The notes beneath the pieces are model-generated. The model had not been told where the DNA came from and did not search any database. It saw nothing but the letters and a program-made list of their open reading frames with translations. DNA of 44,288 nucleotides from Acidobacteriota bacterium (GTDB lineage: Bacteria > Acidobacteriota > Terriglobia > Terriglobales > Acidobacteriaceae), in assembly GCA_021806005.1 (NCBI GenBank), contig JAJZDM010000018.1, forward strand, positions 1-44,288. Reading direction: 5' to 3'. This document shows, in pieces, positions 1 through 8,087 of the stretch (its first letter is position 1; every line of letters starts with the position of its first letter). The translations under genes and the position numbers were made by a program.

Positions 1-335
1 CCATCTCAGGCGCTCTGAGTGTTGGCTCCAGTGGCGACATCACCAGCGTTGCTCAGGATAAAGGCAGCCAGTACGATGCGGACTGGGACGAGGGCCTCAG
101 TGGTGCGGCAGGAGTCCTTGCCACGGGCGTTCTGGCGCCGGATACGACGTACGATCCGAGCGCCTCGCTGGGCATCTTCGACGTGAATGTTACGGAGAAC
201 AGCACCACCCAGACGAAGGCTTATTGCTTTGCGATCAGCCAGGACGAGGCGGCTACAAATTCAACCACCCATGGCCGGCTGGCCTGCGTCAGTGCCAGCG
301 GCTCATCGCCGCAGGTGACAGTGTTCCAGCAGTAG
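1..335 (+). CDS. C-terminal part of an unidentified protein
   Basis: An open frame runs from the window edge (codons in phase with base 3) to the TAG at 333-335, giving about 110 residues with no internal stop. The sequence is rich in Ser, Thr, Gly, Ala and Asp, with few Lys or Arg, and contains NVTENSTT and two isolated cysteines. That composition resembles an extracellular or secreted protein such as a pilin-like or adhesin-like tail. I recognise no family. The start and most of the protein lie outside the window. The next gene is on the opposite strand, 52 bases away, so this is the 3' end of its transcription unit. Confidence 0.6.
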   Translation, partial: ISGALSVGSSGDITSVAQDKGSQYDADWDEGLSGAAGVLATGVLAPDTTYDPSASLGIFDVNVTENSTTQTKAYCFAISQDEAATNSTTHGRLACVSASGSSPQVTVFQQ

Positions 336-386
336 AGGGGTGCGATGCATGGAAGGGGACGGGCGCGCAGTTAGAGGGGAGATCCT

Positions 387-932
387 TTACCTGCGGCGAG
401 TGCTGAACTCGCGGCCGATGGCGGCGATGGTCTGGGCGTCCAGCAGTTCGGCGGCGCGGGGGAAGATTGCGGTCTCCTCGAGGGCGATGTGTTCGTTGTA
501 GAGTTCCCGTAGGGCGTTCGTGCTGGAGAGCAGGCGATCCCGGTTGCCGGGTTCGATCTCTCCTTTTGCAATCCAGTCTGTGTAGAGCCAATCGATGGCC
601 TCATGCAGCCCGGCAGCGCGAGAGTGATCACGCTCCAGGCGGTCGAGGAGAGCGTGGAACTCGGGATCGGTACTTTCTGCAGCGGCGCTGCGCAGGCGCG
701 GAAAGATGGACTGCTCTTCATCGGCGTTGTGGCGTTCGCCCCCAGTGTGAAAATACTGCAGGGCTGCCTTGATGGCGGATTGCTCTTCCGGGTTCAGAGC
801 CCGTCCGGCGGCGCGCCCGGCAACCAGGCAAAGGATGCTGAGAAAGTGCTCGATCCTGCGGTGGCAGTCTTTGAGCATGCCTACGGGATCATCAAAGCCG
901 CTATCGGGTCTGGCGCCTATCTGTACGCTCAT
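387..932 (-). CDS. Hemerythrin HHE domain protein
   Basis: A 181-residue soluble alpha-helical protein of the hemerythrin cation-binding family, which binds a di-iron centre and is linked to O2 or NO handling and to repair of nitrosative damage (as in YtfE/Ric-type proteins). Candidate iron ligands are seen as His24, His29, His62 or His68 with Glu72/Glu73, His103, and His148 with the EE at 152-153. The motifs HNADEEQSIFP and NEHIALEETAIFP are typical HHE repeats. The ATG at 932 is chosen because GAGGA sits 8 bases upstream; an in-frame TTG at 947 is less likely. It lies about 55 bases downstream of the radical SAM gene on the same strand and probably forms an operon with it. No N-terminal domain or signal peptide is present. 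The exact substrate is not shown. Confidence 0.85.
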   Translation of the reverse strand: MSVQIGARPDSGFDDPVGMLKDCHRRIEHFLSILCLVAGRAAGRALNPEEQSAIKAALQYFHTGGERHNADEEQSIFPRLRSAAAESTDPEFHALLDRLERDHSRAAGLHEAIDWLYTDWIAKGEIEPGNRDRLLSSTNALRELYNEHIALEETAIFPRAAELLDAQTIAAIGREFSTRRR

Positions 933-987
933 GGCGGGGTTCCTCAAATCGTTGGAGTCGCTATTTTGTGCTTCGACTTACTCAATA

Positions 988-2136
988 TCAAGCTCCCTGG
1001 AGCACATGCAGGGCCGGGTTCGTGACGAGGACGGGCTGCGGCGGAACGTAACCTCTGGGGATGTAGGAGCAGCAGGGTTCTTCTCCGAGCGGGTTGCCGG
1101 TGAGAGCATACGCCCTGGAGCGGGAGCCGCCGCAGATCTCCTTGAACTCGCAGGCGCCGCACTTGCCCTGCAGCCGGGACGTATCGCGCAGGCTTTGCAG
1201 CAGGGGTGAGTCGCGGTACATGGAGGCCAGGGACTGGCGGCGGATGTTGCCAGCCTGGAGGGGGAGAAAGCCGCTGGGAAAGACCTCTCCGGTGTGGGAG
1301 ATGAAGATGAATCCTTTGCCATCGTTGAGACCGCGGGGCGCGCGTCCGATGGCGTCGCCGATCTTCTCCGCAGGTGGATTCATGCAGGCACCGGCCTTTC
1401 TCTCCGTGGTCCGCTGTTGCAGAAGGTAGCGGCGGTAGTGTTGCGCCTCAGTGGTCTTGATGTCAAAGCCGGCGGTCCGGGAGAGCGCATAGAGCCGGGC
1501 GAAGATGGTCTCGAACTCGTCGGCATCCAGCAGATCCGCCAGCTTGCCGCGGCCGGTGGGAACCAGGAAGAAGACGCTCCATAGTGTGATGCGGAGGCTC
1601 TCCAGCAGGGCGACCAAGGCATCCAACTCCGCGATGTTGCGGCGGCTGAAGGTGGTATTGATCTGTACCGGCAGGCCGATCTCATTGGCCCAGCGGATGG
1701 CGTCCAGGGTGCGCGCGAAGGAGCCGGAGAGTCCGCGGAAGGCATCGTGGGTGGCGGCGCAGGCTCCATCGAGGCTGACGGCCAGCCGCGCCAGCCCGGC
1801 CTGCTGGAGACGAAGCACCATCTCCCGGGTAAGCAGAGGCGTGGCACTGGGCGTCAGAGAGACGCGGACGCCAACGTTCCGGGCGTGCTGGATCAGGTCA
1901 AAGAGGTCTGGGCGCTTGAGCGGATCTCCGCCGGTGAGGACGAAGACCGGGGTCTCCATGGCGGAGATCTCGTCGATCAGGCGTTTGCCCTCCTCGGTGC
2001 TCAGTTCCAGCGGATGGCGCTCCGGCTGCGCCGAGGCGCGGCAGTGGACGCAGGCCAGATCGCAAGCCTGGGTGACCTCCCAGATGGCGATGAAGGGAGT
2101 CTGGTTGAAGTCCGTGGTGTGAATCAGCGGGTTCAT
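988..2136 (-). CDS. Radical SAM/SPASM protein, NirJ/AhbD-related (TIGR04053-like)
   Basis: About 382 residues. The start has the radical SAM cluster motif CDLACVHC (CX3CX2C; Cys25, 29, 32), followed by the GGDP SAM-binding loop. The C-terminal SPASM part carries CGACEFKEICGG and a later CC pair, for auxiliary Fe-S clusters. This architecture is that of the NirJ/AhbD-like branch, which modifies tetrapyrrole side chains in heme d1 or alternative heme synthesis; other SPASM enzymes mature peptides. I see no precursor-peptide gene next to it, so a heme-related role is favoured by inference. The ATG at 2136 fits the conserved start of the domain but has no clear Shine-Dalgarno; in-frame starts at 2154 and 2178 (TTG) are possible. 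It is divergent from nnrS and leads into the hemerythrin gene. Confidence 0.85.
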   Translation of the reverse strand: MNPLIHTTDFNQTPFIAIWEVTQACDLACVHCRASAQPERHPLELSTEEGKRLIDEISAMETPVFVLTGGDPLKRPDLFDLIQHARNVGVRVSLTPSATPLLTREMVLRLQQAGLARLAVSLDGACAATHDAFRGLSGSFARTLDAIRWANEIGLPVQINTTFSRRNIAELDALVALLESLRITLWSVFFLVPTGRGKLADLLDADEFETIFARLYALSRTAGFDIKTTEAQHYRRYLLQQRTTERKAGACMNPPAEKIGDAIGRAPRGLNDGKGFIFISHTGEVFPSGFLPLQAGNIRRQSLASMYRDSPLLQSLRDTSRLQGKCGACEFKEICGGSRSRAYALTGNPLGEEPCCSYIPRGYVPPQPVLVTNPALHVLQGA

Positions 2137-2231
2137 GGGATGATGAGACCGCATTCCCGCCAGGACGCGCAGTGACAAAAGTACCTGCCAGAGCGTTGGC
2201 CACCGATTAATTTGAAGGGGTGGAGGCGAGT

Positions 2232-3644
2232 ATGGATCACGAAGAGGTGAGTTCGACGCAGGCGATGGTGCTGCGGGAGCGCCGCAAGAGCCTGATGCTG
2301 CGGCTTTGGATTGCCACCGGGATCTGCTTCATGGCGCTGCCGGGGACGCTGCTGGGCTTCTCCAACCTGATGGCCATCGCCAGCCACCACGGCCTGAGCG
2401 GGCTGCCGGCGGCGTGGATTCAGGGTCATGGCCATGCGCAGGTCTTTGGCTGGGTGGGAAGCTTCATCCTCGGCATCGGATTCTACTCGCAGCCTGCGAA
2501 GGGCCGTTCGGTGGTGCGACTTCCGCTGGTTTGTTACCTGCTTTGGACCGCAGGGGTTGGGCTCCGTTGGGTGGCCAGCATCTATGGCTGGCACTGGAGA
2601 GCGCTCTTTCCGGTTTCGGCGGGAGCGGAACTGGTGGCGGTTCTGCTGTTTCTGCTGGCTGCCTCCAGGCACAAGCGGCCAGAGGAGAGGGCGGCCGCGG
2701 GAGAGGATGGTCCGCAGACGAAGAGGCAGCGGAGCCCGATGCCCGTGTGGATGGTGGCGGTGCTGCTGGGAACGGCGGGGTTGCTGGCGATGGTGGGTTT
2801 CAACTTTGTGGAGTGCCTGCATCTGGCTTACGTGGGGGCCAGCCGCGCCTTTCCGGCCGGGTTGGACCAGAGGTATCTGGTGATGATGGCCTGGGGATTC
2901 ATGACGCCGATGGTGTGGGGCTTCTCCGCCCGCTGGCTGCCGGCGTTTCTGGCGATTCCGCAGCCCGACATGAATCTGATGAGCTTTGCGCTGTGGATGG
3001 ATGTGCTGGGGGTGCTTTGCGGATTGGCTGGATGGACGCTTCTGGCCACGGTGATTCTCGCCACCGGGGCGGTGAGCATCGGCTTTGCTCTCCACCTGTT
3101 CGAGATCCCTCACGGAGAGGCCAAGGTGGTGGGCATCCATCCCAGCTTTCCGGCGTTTGTCCGTGTGGCCTTTCTGTGGCTCTCCGTGGCCAGCTTGCTG
3201 GGGATCTGGGCGGCGGCGGCCGATCAGCACGGTGGCATCTGGGGAGCCTCCCGGCACGCCCTCACGGTGGGCTTTGTGGCTACGATGATCTTTACGATCG
3301 GTCCAAGGATTCTTCCTCACTTTTCCGGCTTCTACAACATCTACAGCAAGCGTCTGATGTTCTACAGTCTCCTGGCTCTCCAGACGGGCTGTCTGCTGCG
3401 CGTCAGTTCGGAGCCGCTGGCCTATGAAGGGATCTTTTCTTTTGCCTGGAAGGTTTTACCGGTCTCTGGGATGCTGGAGTTGAGCGGGGTGCTGCTGTTT
3501 GCGCTGAACCTTGTACTGACTGTGGTGCTAGGCAGGCCCTCGTTTGCACCCACTCCGGGATCGTCCTCTGTTTTGCCGGCTCAGAATCAGCAGGGCAGCC
3601 TGCGCGGTTCGCCGGTGGCCGCAGAACGGGCGCAAAGTTGTTGA
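2232..3644 (+). CDS. nnrS: NnrS family heme-copper membrane protein
   Basis: A polytopic inner-membrane protein of about 470 residues with roughly twelve hydrophobic segments and a short charged N-terminus. NnrS proteins bind heme and copper and contribute to resistance to nitric oxide and to NO-induced iron-complex damage in denitrifiers and pathogens. Family-like features include GHGHAQVFGW near residue 65, HASHR/RHALTVGF-type histidines in the C-terminal half, and GPRILPHFSG, all consistent with metal or heme ligation. I chose the ATG at 2232, which has GGAGG 5 bases upstream, over the GTG at 2220. It is divergent from the radical SAM gene, so the 95 bases between them hold both promoters. 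No NO reductase gene is visible here. Confidence 0.88.
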   Translation: MDHEEVSSTQAMVLRERRKSLMLRLWIATGICFMALPGTLLGFSNLMAIASHHGLSGLPAAWIQGHGHAQVFGWVGSFILGIGFYSQPAKGRSVVRLPLVCYLLWTAGVGLRWVASIYGWHWRALFPVSAGAELVAVLLFLLAASRHKRPEERAAAGEDGPQTKRQRSPMPVWMVAVLLGTAGLLAMVGFNFVECLHLAYVGASRAFPAGLDQRYLVMMAWGFMTPMVWGFSARWLPAFLAIPQPDMNLMSFALWMDVLGVLCGLAGWTLLATVILATGAVSIGFALHLFEIPHGEAKVVGIHPSFPAFVRVAFLWLSVASLLGIWAAAADQHGGIWGASRHALTVGFVATMIFTIGPRILPHFSGFYNIYSKRLMFYSLLALQTGCLLRVSSEPLAYEGIFSFAWKVLPVSGMLELSGVLLFALNLVLTVVLGRPSFAPTPGSSSVLPAQNQQGSLRGSPVAAERAQSC

Positions 3645-3805
3645 GATGGCCGGGGAAGCGTTTTGGGTCGCGCTGCGGATCTTCGCAGTATGCTGGTTTC
3701 GTCCCGTCTCCCTGATTTGCTTGAACCGTTGATTCAGTATGCACTTTGAAGTTTTCCTGGCAGGATCTTTGCAGCATGCTCGAGAGGACGAAGGAGGGTT
3801 ATCCG

Positions 3806-4234
3806 ATGGCAGCAGCGATTCCATACGAACAACTGATCGAGGCGATCGGGGATGCGGTGATCCTTGCGGACGCCCAGGGCACGATTGTGTTTTGGAATCC
3901 TGCCGCTGAGCGGATCTTTGGGTTTACCCGGAGCGAGGCGGTGGGGAGGTCGCTGGACCTGATCATTCCAGAGCGGTTACAACAGCGCCACTGGGAGGGC
4001 TACCAGAAGACGATGGAGACAGGCCATACGCGTTATGGGAACGATCTGCTGCGCGTGCCCGCGGTGCATAAGGATGGCCGGGCTCTGTCGATCGCCTTCA
4101 CGGTAGCCCTGCTTTATTCGGAGGAGCGCAAGGTGGCGGGCATCGCTGCGGTAATCCGGGATGAGACACAGCGCTTCCAGGAGGAGCGCATGCTGCGCAA
4201 GCGTCTGGCGGAGTTGGAGGGGAAGGCGAGCTGA
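3806..4234 (+). CDS. Stand-alone PAS domain sensor protein
   Basis: A 142-residue cytoplasmic protein made up almost entirely of one PAS fold (about residues 8-120): AIGDAVILADAQGTIVFWNP, AAERIFGFTRSEAVGRSL, and a PAC-like strand ending in IRDETQR. A charged helix (residues 118-140) follows, with no kinase, HTH or cyclase domain attached. The start at 3806 is supported by AAGGAGGG 7 bases upstream; starts at 3746 (TTG) and 3776 are less likely. PAS domains bind heme, flavin or small ligands or mediate dimerisation. HxxGYQ near the helix region offers a possible ligand, but heme binding is not shown. Its place between nnrS and the Crp/Fnr gene suggests a sensing role in the same response. It converges on the regulator gene across a double hairpin. 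Confidence 0.8.
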   Translation: MAAAIPYEQLIEAIGDAVILADAQGTIVFWNPAAERIFGFTRSEAVGRSLDLIIPERLQQRHWEGYQKTMETGHTRYGNDLLRVPAVHKDGRALSIAFTVALLYSEERKVAGIAAVIRDETQRFQEERMLRKRLAELEGKAS

Positions 4235-4258
4235 GCGAGGCGCTGGGGCCGTGGCGGA

Positions 4259-4311
4259 GTGCGCGGTCTGTGCCGTTGGGTGCGCGGCACAGACCGCGCA
4301 CCCAACGGCAC
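4259..4311. repeat. Two overlapping, mutually exclusive perfect hairpins
   Basis: Arms 4259-4274 and 4286-4301 are exact 16-base reverse complements with an 11-base loop. Arms 4270-4287 and 4294-4311 are exact 18-base reverse complements with a 6-base loop. The two hairpins share bases and cannot form together. The 8-mer GTGCGCGG occurs twice directly and once inverted. The element fills the space between the convergent PAS and Crp/Fnr genes, where a bidirectional terminator is expected, but neither side has a T-tract. It could be a two-sided terminator or a REP-like dispersed element. Confidence 0.8.
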
Positions 4312-4313
4312 GC

Positions 4314-5012
4314 TCAGGCCGGAGTCTGGGCGAGAGTGGCGCGAAGTCCCTTGATATCCTTGATGACGATCAGGCGAGCATCCACCTCGAGCAGGCCCTC
4401 GGCCTGCAACCGCATCAGGTTGCGGGAGATAAGCTCGCGCACGGTTCCGAGCTGGCTGGCCAGCTCCTGGTGGCTTCCCGGCAACTGAAACTCAATGCCT
4501 CGGTCGGAGGCGACTCCCTGGTTCTCTGCCAGGCGCAACAGCGTGGAGATGAGCCGCTCGCGGATGGTGGTGAAGGAGAGTTCTTCGATGATGCCGACCA
4601 ACCGTCGGAGGCGGGCTCCGACCACGGTGAGCACTTTGAGCGCGACCTGAGGATATTCGATGCAGAAGGACTGAAAGATCTGCCGCGAGATGAAGGCGAT
4701 CTCGACGTCTTCGATCGCGACGGCGGAGGCGGGGTAGGGTCCGCCGTCAAAGACCGGCAGTTCGGCAACTGTCTCACCGGGGATGTTGACGGCCAGGATC
4801 TGTTCCCGTCCCCCCAGGGAGGTTTTAAAGATGCGTACCCTGCCGCTGGCAATGACATGCAGGCCATTGCAGCGCTCTCCCTCGGAGAAGAGCAGTTCTC
4901 CTTTGGCGAAGTGCTTGTTAAGCGCACGCACGGAGAGCAGTCGAATCTCCTCAGGGGTAAGGCTCGAAAGCAGAGCGGTCCGCTGCAGGACCGCGGATAC
5001 ATCCAGGCTCAT
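4314..5012 (-). CDS. Crp/Fnr family transcriptional regulator
   Basis: 232 residues: an N-terminal cyclic-nucleotide-binding-type beta roll (about 20-120), a dimerisation helix (122-150) and a C-terminal winged helix (150-225). The recognition helix reads TVRELISRNL. Its E193, S196 and R197 match the E-xx-SR signature of FNR/DNR proteins, which read TTGAT half-sites. Arg192 occupies the position of CRP Arg180, so specificity is not certain. It has only two cysteines (48 and 117) and lacks the FNR N-terminal Fe-S cysteine cluster. A DNR/NnrR-like heme-based NO sensor or another ligand is therefore more plausible than an O2-labile cluster. The gene sits between the NO-type cluster and the divergent efflux operon and could control both. 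TAGACT ends 6 bases before its ATG and no Shine-Dalgarno is seen. Confidence 0.9.
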   Translation of the reverse strand: MSLDVSAVLQRTALLSSLTPEEIRLLSVRALNKHFAKGELLFSEGERCNGLHVIASGRVRIFKTSLGGREQILAVNIPGETVAELPVFDGGPYPASAVAIEDVEIAFISRQIFQSFCIEYPQVALKVLTVVGARLRRLVGIIEELSFTTIRERLISTLLRLAENQGVASDRGIEFQLPGSHQELASQLGTVRELISRNLMRLQAEGLLEVDARLIVIKDIKGLRATLAQTPA

Positions 5013-5024
5013 AGAAAAAGTCTA
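5013..5024 (-). promoter_or_regulatory. Leaderless-type -10 element of the Crp/Fnr gene
   Basis: On the minus strand TAGACT (5024 to 5019) is followed by six bases (TTTTCT) and then the ATG at 5012. With normal -10 spacing the transcript would begin at the A of the start codon. No Shine-Dalgarno lies upstream. Confidence 0.55.
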
Positions 5025-5202
5025 GCAGCCGCTCCGTGGCTGAGGCGGGGTGACCTGCGCCGTGGGCGCGTATCTGGAAGCGTTCCGGGGTGCGGATAGC
5101 CAGTCCGAGGGGGCGAGGGAATCGTACCCGTTTCGGGAAGGCGGTGCGGTTTCGAAGGGCGTTCAAAAAAAGATAAGGTTGATAGAGTAAAGTGAGGTGC
5201 GA

Positions 5203-6654
5203 ATGATTCGTGGGGTCTCATCTTCTCTTTCTCTGCGAGCTGTGGCGCAGTTGGTATCCGTGACGTGTTCGGCCTGTCTGCTCTGCAGCGCGGCAGCGCA
5301 GACGAAGGCGGCCACAGCCACGGAGCCAGTCAACTCACCTGTGTCCTCCAATCCCGCTGCATCAGCCAGTGTTGCGGCGCCGACCGGACAGGTTGCTGCG
5401 GCCCAGGCTGCGCCAAGGATCTCTCTGGATGAGGCCATTCAACTGGCAGAGAAGTATGCGCCGGCTTTTACCGCAGCAACGGCGCAGATGCATCTTGCAC
5501 GGTTGGACCACGATCTGGCCGTCGCCGTTCTTCTGCCCTCGGTGGTGTATCACAATCAATATCTCTTCACCCAGGGCAACGGCACCACCAACCGCATCGG
5601 CCAGACGGTGAATTCATCCGCCCCACGATTCATCGCGAATAACGCGGTCCACGAGTACGCCAGCCAGGGAGTGGTGGATGAGACGCTTGGCCTCGGGGAG
5701 TTCAGTGCCGTCTCTGTGGCCGGCGCTGAGGAGGCGCAAGCGGCGGCGCAGGCGGAGATCGAGCGCAGGGGGTTGGTCTCGGCTGTTGCCACGCTGTACT
5801 TCGGGGTTACGGCGGCAGACGCCAAGATGGTGGCGACGGGGCAGGCAGTGTCTGATGCAGGAAGGTTCCTGAAGATCACTGAGGAGCGCGAGCAGGCCCG
5901 CGAAGCAGCACACGCCGACGTGCTCAAGGCGGAGCTGACCCGGGAGCAGCGGGGGCGCGACCTGGAGGATGCAAGACTTGCGGCGCTGAAGGCGCATCTG
6001 GAGCTTGGAGCGTTGCTGTTCGCTGATCCGCGCACCCCGTTTGATACCGAGGCCAGCGCTCCGCCGCCGTTGCCGGAGCGTGCGACAGTGGATGAGGATG
6101 CGGGACGCAACAACCCGGATCTGATGAGTGCGCTGGCGGCGTTGAAGGCCAGCCAAGCGCAGGTGCTCTCGGCCCGGGCCGGGTATCTTCCCGATCTCGG
6201 GTTGAATGTGACCTATGGCGTGGACGCGCCGCAGTTTGCGGTGAATGGACCGGATGGGGCCAAAAACCTTGGCTACTCGGCCATGGCGACGCTGGATATT
6301 CCGGTGTGGAACTGGCTCTCTACCGAGCACAAGGTGAAGCAGAGCGAGATTCGCCGCGACCTGGCCAGGGTGGCCCTGACCAATACGCAGCGGCATCTGA
6401 TCGCCAACTTGACGGAGTTCTACGCTGAGGCGGTTACCGCGCGCGATAATCTGGCTTCGCTGGACAAGAGCGTCAGCGAAGCGCGGGAGAGTCTGCGCCT
6501 GACGGAGCTGCGTTACGTGGGAGGTGAAGGCTCCGTGCTGGAAGTGGTGGATGCGCAGAACACCTTGCTGGATACACAGACCGCTGAGGCTGATGGCGTG
6601 GTTCGTTATGAGCTCGCTCTGGCCAATCTTCAGACACTTACGGGAAGGTTTTGA
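5203..6654 (+). CDS. TolC family outer membrane efflux protein
   Basis: About 483 residues with an N-terminal signal peptide (hydrophobic stretch to about residue 35, then AQTKAATA). It has the duplicated coiled-coil and beta-barrel pattern of outer membrane efflux proteins: long Ala/Glu/Arg-rich helices around 160-260 and 380-470, and the closing LRYVGGEGSVLEVVDAQNTL motif typical of the family. It forms the outer-membrane channel of a tripartite pump with the next two genes, whose starts overlap by one base each. I favour the ATG at 5203, with GAGG 5 bases upstream. The GTG at 5197 is an alternative, since TAGAGT (5183-5188) ends 8 bases before it. The gene is divergent from the Crp/Fnr gene, a likely point of regulation. 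Confidence 0.9.
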   Translation: MIRGVSSSLSLRAVAQLVSVTCSACLLCSAAAQTKAATATEPVNSPVSSNPAASASVAAPTGQVAAAQAAPRISLDEAIQLAEKYAPAFTAATAQMHLARLDHDLAVAVLLPSVVYHNQYLFTQGNGTTNRIGQTVNSSAPRFIANNAVHEYASQGVVDETLGLGEFSAVSVAGAEEAQAAAQAEIERRGLVSAVATLYFGVTAADAKMVATGQAVSDAGRFLKITEEREQAREAAHADVLKAELTREQRGRDLEDARLAALKAHLELGALLFADPRTPFDTEASAPPPLPERATVDEDAGRNNPDLMSALAALKASQAQVLSARAGYLPDLGLNVTYGVDAPQFAVNGPDGAKNLGYSAMATLDIPVWNWLSTEHKVKQSEIRRDLARVALTNTQRHLIANLTEFYAEAVTARDNLASLDKSVSEARESLRLTELRYVGGEGSVLEVVDAQNTLLDTQTAEADGVVRYELALANLQTLTGRF

Positions 6655-8087
6655 TGAGAATGCACCGATGCGCCAGGAACGGTTATCTGCACCAGGGTTC
6701 AGGCAGCGACGGAATGAGCTTGCTCACTGGCGCGGGATTGGATGGACGTGCAGCCGCCGGGCTGCCGCGCCGCTGGAGGGGGTGCCTGACGCTGGCGGCG
6801 GCATTGTGTGCTGCCGTCGCCGGCTGCCTGGGGATGGCCGGCTGCCAACAGGCCGAGACGACACCGGAGGTGGTGGTGGACGTGAAGGCAGCTCGGCCGG
6901 TGATTGGAGCGATCTCCGAACAGATTGAAGGTGACGCCGTTCTGTCGCCGCTGGCCGAGGCCGCACTTTCTGCAAAGATCAGCGCGCCGATCAAGAAGTT
7001 TTATGTGCAGCGCGGAGCCCATGTGCGGGCCGGGCAGTTGCTGGTGAGCCTGGAGGACCGGGATCTGGAGGCTGCCGCGGTGGACAACCGGGGAGCGTAT
7101 GAGGCAGCGAAGGCGGCGTACCTGCAGGCTACGGCGGTGCAGCAGCCAGCAGCCTTGCAGACGGCCAGGCTTGATCTGAAACAGGCCAAGGCGAATCTGG
7201 ATCTGGCGCGGAGTGTCATGGAGAGCCGCCAGCAGTTGTTTCGAGAGGGAGCCATCGCCGGCCACGATCTGGATTCAGCCAAGGCCTCACTGGTGCAGGC
7301 GCAGGCAGCCTATGACACCGCGTTGCAGCACGAGCAAGCGCTGCAGCGGGTGGGCCAGAAGGCCAGCCAGCAGGTTGCGCAGGGTGAGTTGACCTCGGCC
7401 CGGGGGAAGTATCTGAGCGCGGAGGCGAACCGGAGTTATGCATTTCTGCGCAGCCCGATCGATGGGGTGGTGACCGACCGGCCGCTCTTTGACGGGGAGA
7501 TGGTGACGGCGGGGACGCCGGTGGTTACGGTGATGGACACCTCCTCGCTGATCGCCAAGATGCACCTCTCCCAGGCGATGGTGCAGAGACTCCAGGTGGG
7601 CGATAAGGCGGAGGTTGCGACCCCGGGCGTGAGCGAGCCGATCCCGGGCGAGGTCTCTTTGATCAGCCCTGCGCTTGATTCTGGCTCGACGACGGTGGAG
7701 GTCTGGGTGAAGATCAAGAATCCGGCTGGCCGTCTGAAGGCGGGAACGCCGGTGCACATCACGATCGCCGGGCGCACCGCGCCGAATGCCCTGCAGGTGC
7801 CCGCCTCGGCGTTGCTGGCTGGAGAGGACGGGGCGCTTGAGGTGATGGTGGTAGGCGGGGACAACACTGCCCATCTGAGGACGGTGACGGTGGGTATTCG
7901 TCTGCCGAAGAGGGTACAGATCCTGAGCGGGGTCAGCCCGGGCGATGTGGTGGTCGACAGCGGCGGCTATGGGCTGGACGACGGGACCAAAGTGCATGTG
8001 GTGCAGTCCGGGGATGGTGGCGGAGAGAAAGACGGGGCTGGGCAGGCGGATTCTGCCGGGAGCCAAGCCAGTGGAGGCCAGAGCTGA
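6654..8087 (+). CDS. RND efflux periplasmic adaptor lipoprotein (HlyD/MFP family)
   Basis: About 477 residues. The N-terminus is long, with a hydrophobic segment near residues 45-62 and two possible lipoboxes (VAGC and MAGC), so it is probably a lipid-anchored adaptor. Then come the first half of the lipoyl-like domain (ISAPIKKFYVQRGAHVRAGQLL), a long alpha-helical hairpin, the second lipoyl half (FLRSPIDGVVTDRPLFDGEMV), and beta-barrel and membrane-proximal domains. Its start ATG overlaps the tolC-like stop (TGATG), with GGAAGG just upstream; its stop overlaps the RND start the same way. This indicates translational coupling. It bridges the RND pump to the TolC channel. The substrate cannot be read from sequence. 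The Ser/Gly/Asp-rich C-terminal tail (about 25 residues) is probably disordered. Confidence 0.9.
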   Translation: MRMHRCARNGYLHQGSGSDGMSLLTGAGLDGRAAAGLPRRWRGCLTLAAALCAAVAGCLGMAGCQQAETTPEVVVDVKAARPVIGAISEQIEGDAVLSPLAEAALSAKISAPIKKFYVQRGAHVRAGQLLVSLEDRDLEAAAVDNRGAYEAAKAAYLQATAVQQPAALQTARLDLKQAKANLDLARSVMESRQQLFREGAIAGHDLDSAKASLVQAQAAYDTALQHEQALQRVGQKASQQVAQGELTSARGKYLSAEANRSYAFLRSPIDGVVTDRPLFDGEMVTAGTPVVTVMDTSSLIAKMHLSQAMVQRLQVGDKAEVATPGVSEPIPGEVSLISPALDSGSTTVEVWVKIKNPAGRLKAGTPVHITIAGRTAPNALQVPASALLAGEDGALEVMVVGGDNTAHLRTVTVGIRLPKRVQILSGVSPGDVVVDSGGYGLDDGTKVHVVQSGDGGGEKDGAGQADSAGSQASGGQS

